From the NCBI GenBank assembly GCA_003598135.1, contig QZKA01000003.1, forward strand, positions 1 to 53,174: DNA of 53,174 nucleotides, given 5' to 3'. Position 1 is the stretch's first letter. Every line of letters begins with the position of its first letter. Origin of the DNA: Candidatus Omnitrophota bacterium (lineage in GTDB: Bacteria > Omnitrophota > Gorgyraeia > Gygaellales > Profunditerraquicolaceae). Below are positions 49,549 through 53,174 of the stretch, piece after piece. The notes under the pieces are model-generated. The model saw nothing but the letters and a program-made list of their open reading frames with translations, was not told where the DNA came from and made no database searches. Made by a program: the position numbers and the translations under genes.

Positions 49549-50562
49549 ATGGTTAGAACTAAGATAATCTGCACGCTCGGCCCGGCGTCTTCGAGTGAGA
49601 CCGTGCTTAGGAAAATGATGTTTGCTGGTATGGATGTCGGACGCCTGAATTTTTCCCACGCCAAGCCGCAGGAGTTACTTCACAGGATAAATCTTGTCTG
49701 GCTTTTAAACGCGAAATACCGTAGGCGCATCAAGCTTCTCGGCGATCTTCAGGGGCACCGTATAAGAGTAGGCGGCCTTCTTGTCTCGGTTTTGCTTAAA
49801 AAAAGCCGGGTAGTATGGCTTACTCAGCAAAACATAAGAGGATCGCATGAAATAATACCTTTTGATTATCAAGGTTCACTGCGAAAAATCAAGAATGGAC
49901 AGCATATATTCATTGACGACGGAAATATTGCCTTAGAGGTGGTAGGTCACGCTGAGAATAGCCTGAGGGTAAAAGTACTGGTTGGCGGCTTGCTCAAAGC
50001 ACATAAGGGCGTAAATATTCCGGGGGTACGGCTTGAATTCGGCGGCATTAGCCAGAAAGATATGGAGGATATAGTTTTTTGCGAAAAATACGGGGTCGAA
50101 TATATCGCCCAGTCATTTGTGCGCACGAAAAACGATATTTTAGAGGTAAGAAGAGTGTTGAGATCATGTTCTTCATGTCAGATCATTGCTAAAATCGAAT
50201 GCAGGGAAGGAATAAAGAATATTGACGAGATAATCAGGGTTTCAGATGGCATCATGATCGCGCGCGGAGATATGGGGGTATCGTTGCCCATCTATGAGAT
50301 TCCTGTTGTCCAGAAGATGATTATTAAGAAATGCAACCGCGCAGGGAAGTTTGTTATTACCGCGACACAGATGCTTGAGAGTATGACTGAAAATCCCCGG
50401 CCTACGCGTGCGGAGGTGACGGATGTAGCAAATGCCATTATTGACGGCACTGATTTTGTTATGCTTTCTGCAGAATCAGCTGTGGGGAAATATCCGGTTG
50501 AAACAGTTGCCATGATGAATAATATTATAAAGTTCACAGAGATAAATTTAAATAGATTATAA
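49549..50562 (+). CDS. pyk: Pyruvate kinase lacking the C-terminal regulatory domain
   Basis: 337 residues against ~470 normally. [11 protein letters not shown] starts the barrel; R32, N34 and S36 (RLNFSH), K215 with E217 (IAKIE), ARGD (238-241) and TATQMLESM (~271-279) are present, with the B domain between. After [13 protein letters not shown] the C-terminal domain that carries the fructose-bisphosphate site is absent. The usual LDTKGPEIR loop is DLQGHRIR, losing a Lys. Makes ATP and pyruvate from PEP; it should be active but not regulated in the usual way. Confidence 0.88.
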   Translation: MVRTKIICTLGPASSSETVLRKMMFAGMDVGRLNFSHAKPQELLHRINLVWLLNAKYRRRIKLLGDLQGHRIRVGGLLVSVLLKKSRVVWLTQQNIRGSHEIIPFDYQGSLRKIKNGQHIFIDDGNIALEVVGHAENSLRVKVLVGGLLKAHKGVNIPGVRLEFGGISQKDMEDIVFCEKYGVEYIAQSFVRTKNDILEVRRVLRSCSSCQIIAKIECREGIKNIDEIIRVSDGIMIARGDMGVSLPIYEIPVVQKMIIKKCNRAGKFVITATQMLESMTENPRPTRAEVTDVANAIIDGTDFVMLSAESAVGKYPVETVAMMNNIIKFTEINLNRL

Positions 50563-50610
50563 AGGTTAAAACAATTATTTCCAATGTTTTAAGCTACTAC
50601 AAGGAATATT

Positions 50611-53174
50611 ATGAATAGAGGCGAACCAGTCGAACAGCAAGCACAAAAATGGCATACGCTTACAAGCGAAGAAGTATTCGGTATATTGAAAGCGTCTTCC
50701 GAAGGCTTGGCTGCGGAGGAGGCAGGTAACCGGCTTAAAGAATACGGCCACAATGAACTCGCCACCAGGAAGGCGGCTCCGGCGATTATTATCTTTCTGC
50801 GTCAATTTCTGAATCCGCTGGTGTACATTTTGATCGGCGCTTCGATAGTGAAATTCATTGTCGGCGGCGTGATGGACGGAAGCGTGATTCTCGCGGTTAT
50901 TATGATCATGGCGGTTATCGGTTTTATTCAAGAGGCCCGCGCGGAAAAAGCCATGGATGCTTTAAAACAGCTTGCCGCGCCTAAAGCCAAGGTCAAACGC
51001 GGAAATAAAGTTGAATTAGTCCCTTCAAAAGAAGTGGTTCCCGGCGATATCCTTCTACTTGAATCCGGGGATAAAATACCGGCTGATGCCAGAATAATCG
51101 AGGCATCAAGTTTAAAGGTAAACGAGTCTATCCTCACTGGAGAATCAGTGCCGGTGGATAAGCACGTTGATAAGGTTCAGGAGGATGCTTTAGTCGCCGA
51201 CCGTAAAAATCTTTTGTATATGGGCACGACCGTAACCTATGGAAGAACTGTTGCCGTGGTGGTGGCCACGGGTATGGTCACAGAGATGGGTAAGATTGCA
51301 TCCGCCCTCAAAGAGGTAAAAACAGAAAAGACTCCGCTTCAGAAAAGCATTCATACTCTTGGCAAGTGGATGATTATTATTGCCGTCGCGATTGTGGCTA
51401 TTCTTAAGATCATAGGCATCAGCAAAGGTATGGGGTGGGTTGAGATATTTATGTTATCTGTGGCAGCCGTAGTCGCGGCTATTCCGGAAGGGCTCCCGGC
51501 GGTGGTCACGGTTGTTTTAGCGGTTGGCATGCGTATGATGGCAAAACGTAACGCTATTATACGAAAACTCGTGGCTGTTGAAACCCTTGGCTCGACGACA
51601 GTTATCTGCACTGATAAGACCGGCACCTTAACTATGAATCAGATGGCGGTAAAGCGCCTGTGGCACAACGCTCAGATGACCGAAGTAGAGGATCAAACGA
51701 TTGAACTACCCGAGGGGGCAGGATTGAAGACGCTCTTTGAGATTGGAGTATTGTGTAACGATGCGTCGCTCAGAAATAAAGATAATGCTTCCGTGATTAT
51801 CGGCGATCCTACCGAGGGCGCTCTTCTGACTGTTGGAGCCAAGGCCGGTTTGAAGAAGGATGATTTAGAGAAATCGTTCCCGCGTTTAAGCGAAATCCCG
51901 TTTCAGAGCGAAAAGCAGTATATGGCCACGCTTCATCAAAAAGAAAACGCGCGCGTAGTTTATGTCAAAGGCTCACCGGAGAAAATACTGTCTTTAAGCG
52001 TTCTAAATGACTTTTCCCGGGCGTCAATTTTGGACGCGGTCAATAATATGGCCAAAGACGCGATGCGCGTCCTTGCCATGGCCTATTATGATTTTCCTTC
52101 GGGGAAAGATAATCTTACCGAAGGGGATTTTGCGGGGAAACTGACTTTTGTAGGGTTAGTCGGTATGATTGACCCTCCCCGTCCGGAAGCTATAGAATCA
52201 GTGAAGTTATGCAAAGAGGCAGGGATCAGGGTGGTTATGGTCACAGGTGATAATAAATTGACCGCTGAGGCTATTGCCAAGGAGATAGGTATACCCACCG
52301 TGGAAGTGTTAACAGGCGTTGATGTGGAAAATATGAATAACGAAGAACTTGCTGAAAAAGTTAAAAATGTTTCAGTTTTTGCGCGCATAGAGCCGTTGCA
52401 TAAGTTGAAAATCGTGCAGGCGATTAAAAAACTTGGAAACATAGTTGCTATGACCGGGGACGGAGTCAATGACGCGCCTGCCCTTCAAGCCGCCGACATA
52501 GGAATCGCGATGGGGATTACAGGAACGGATGTGGCCAAAGAGGCTTCGGACATGGTTCTTGCCGATGATAATTTCGCTTCGATCGTCGCGGCGGTTGAGG
52601 AAGGAAGGGTTATATTTAACCGTTTGCGCAATGCCGTTGTGTTTTTATTGACAACCTGTTTTGGGGAGTTGTTTGCTCTTATTCTCTGCGTGTTGTTCAC
52701 TGGAAAGGCGCCCCTTTTACCTATTCAAATCCTCTGGATAAACCTTGTAACTGGAGCGCTTATTGCCATACCTCTGGGGCTTGAACCAAGGGTGGGAAAT
52801 GAATTGCAGTTTCCGCCGCGCCATCCCAAAGTCGGGCTCATGTATCCAGGCATGGTTATGCGTATTATGTGTTTAGCCTTGGGATTAAGCCTAGGGGCAT
52901 ATCTCATTTTCGCGTGGAGCTTGCAAAGGTTTACCATTGAAGAATCGAGGACAATTGTCTTTTGCAGTATTGTGATTTTTGAATGGTTGGTCGCATTTAA
53001 TGTCAGGTCTGATGAGATCACGATATTTAAGTTGGGGGTGTTTAAAAACATGGCTTTGATTAAAGCGATCGCGATCGCAGCTATCCTTCAGATGGTCGTG
53101 ATATACGCGGGATTCGCGCGGCCTTTATTTAATTCCGTGGCGCTTAAACCCGTTGAATGGTTTATCGCGCTTCT
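50611..53174 (+). CDS. P2-type cation-transporting ATPase (3' end beyond window)
   Basis: 854 codons to the window edge, no stop. N-terminal cation-ATPase domain (WHTLTSEEVFGILKAS...), TGES at 176-179 (actuator), phosphorylation D335 in DKTGTLT, TGDGVND (615-621), PEGLP in TM4, and ten membrane segments expected. P2 calcium pumps have NLVTD in TM6; here it is NLVTGALIA, so the last Asp, a calcium ligand in SERCA, is Gly. The ion is therefore uncertain (calcium, sodium/potassium or other). ATG at 50611 has aagga upstream. Starts 48 bases after pyk. Confidence 0.9.
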   Translation, partial: MNRGEPVEQQAQKWHTLTSEEVFGILKASSEGLAAEEAGNRLKEYGHNELATRKAAPAIIIFLRQFLNPLVYILIGASIVKFIVGGVMDGSVILAVIMIMAVIGFIQEARAEKAMDALKQLAAPKAKVKRGNKVELVPSKEVVPGDILLLESGDKIPADARIIEASSLKVNESILTGESVPVDKHVDKVQEDALVADRKNLLYMGTTVTYGRTVAVVVATGMVTEMGKIASALKEVKTEKTPLQKSIHTLGKWMIIIAVAIVAILKIIGISKGMGWVEIFMLSVAAVVAAIPEGLPAVVTVVLAVGMRMMAKRNAIIRKLVAVETLGSTTVICTDKTGTLTMNQMAVKRLWHNAQMTEVEDQTIELPEGAGLKTLFEIGVLCNDASLRNKDNASVIIGDPTEGALLTVGAKAGLKKDDLEKSFPRLSEIPFQSEKQYMATLHQKENARVVYVKGSPEKILSLSVLNDFSRASILDAVNNMAKDAMRVLAMAYYDFPSGKDNLTEGDFAGKLTFVGLVGMIDPPRPEAIESVKLCKEAGIRVVMVTGDNKLTAEAIAKEIGIPTVEVLTGVDVENMNNEELAEKVKNVSVFARIEPLHKLKIVQAIKKLGNIVAMTGDGVNDAPALQAADIGIAMGITGTDVAKEASDMVLADDNFASIVAAVEEGRVIFNRLRNAVVFLLTTCFGELFALILCVLFTGKAPLLPIQILWINLVTGALIAIPLGLEPRVGNELQFPPRHPKVGLMYPGMVMRIMCLALGLSLGAYLIFAWSLQRFTIEESRTIVFCSIVIFEWLVAFNVRSDEITIFKLGVFKNMALIKAIAIAAILQMVVIYAGFARPLFNSVALKPVEWFIAL

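Noticed and set aside
51351-53051. Several minus-strand ORFs in the last 2 kb
   Set aside because: They are shadows of the P-type ATPase, whose motifs are continuous on the + strand without a stop to the window end.

Overview
The window reads as one chromosomal segment of a Gram-negative, probably anaerobic or microaerophilic uncultured bacterium. The outer membrane is implied by OmpA-domain proteins, lipoproteins, AsmA, LysM and peptidoglycan-binding proteins. The mix of a GTP-type PEPCK, a short acetate kinase and pyruvate kinase, a single-chain short glucan phosphorylase, Asp-box propeller proteins and Trp-rich OmpA/LysM proteins resembles Candidatus Omnitrophota (PVC-related). That placement is inference: no rRNA or tRNA gene was recognised. 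All recognised genes except one (1099-1647) lie on the + strand.

Layout. (1) 1-3728: the 3' part of a B12-type radical SAM gene, a small membrane protein on the minus strand, an exported Asp-box beta-propeller and a cupin. (2) 3865-14159: a tightly packed 14-gene operon behind a promoter at 3803: trxA, pta, ackA, panD, def, a Cys-rich DUF6485 protein, trxB, pckG, purC, a flippase-like membrane protein, a NYN/PIN RNase, a metallo-beta-lactamase-fold protein, a flavin reductase and queH. It links acetyl-CoA/acetate energy metabolism, gluconeogenesis and thioredoxin redox supply. (3) 14231-19671: envelope polysaccharide genes, a SIMPL protein, a membrane-protein gene broken by two frameshifts, and an iron/oxygen-stress pair (mini-desulforedoxin plus ferritin-like protein).

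(4) 19969-28061: a methyltransferase, then an arsenic/metal resistance island. It starts at a consensus sigma-70 promoter overlapped by a 16-bp perfect palindrome: DUF134 regulator, ArsP-type permease, CDF zinc/cadmium exporter, a short ORF broken by an amber codon, ArsM, an ArsE-like mini-thioredoxin, a DGC-domain protein, ArsF-like, ArsG-like, ACR3, ArsC, and last a TrmO-like gene. (5) 28332-32657: a K+/H+ antiporter and two glycolytic genes (gpmA, pfkB) among gene remnants: miaB-like 5' fragments, a glucan phosphorylase 5' fragment and an XRE antitoxin lacking its middle.

(6) 32658-43838: an envelope block: HflK/HflC, a 33-residue membrane peptide, MscS, AsmA, a lipoprotein, a LysM amidase, OmpA-LysM, a degenerate receiver, two peptidoglycan-binding paralogues, a class A beta-lactamase-like hydrolase and an OmpA lipoprotein. 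A tandem-hairpin leader precedes hflK, and the second hairpin is repeated before mscS. (7) 44025-47797: a CcdA/DsbD-like membrane protein, a PflA-like radical SAM enzyme with a lipoprotein-like N-terminus, an APC permease and a protein isoaspartate methyltransferase with a signal peptide. This is the least conventional group in the window. (8) 47846-53174: glucan phosphorylase, a short pyruvate kinase and a P2-type cation ATPase cut by the window end.

Several promoters share an extended -10 (TGnTATnnT), often with a TTGCAN -35. Two have TATAAT exactly six bases before an ATG, which suggests leaderless mRNAs.
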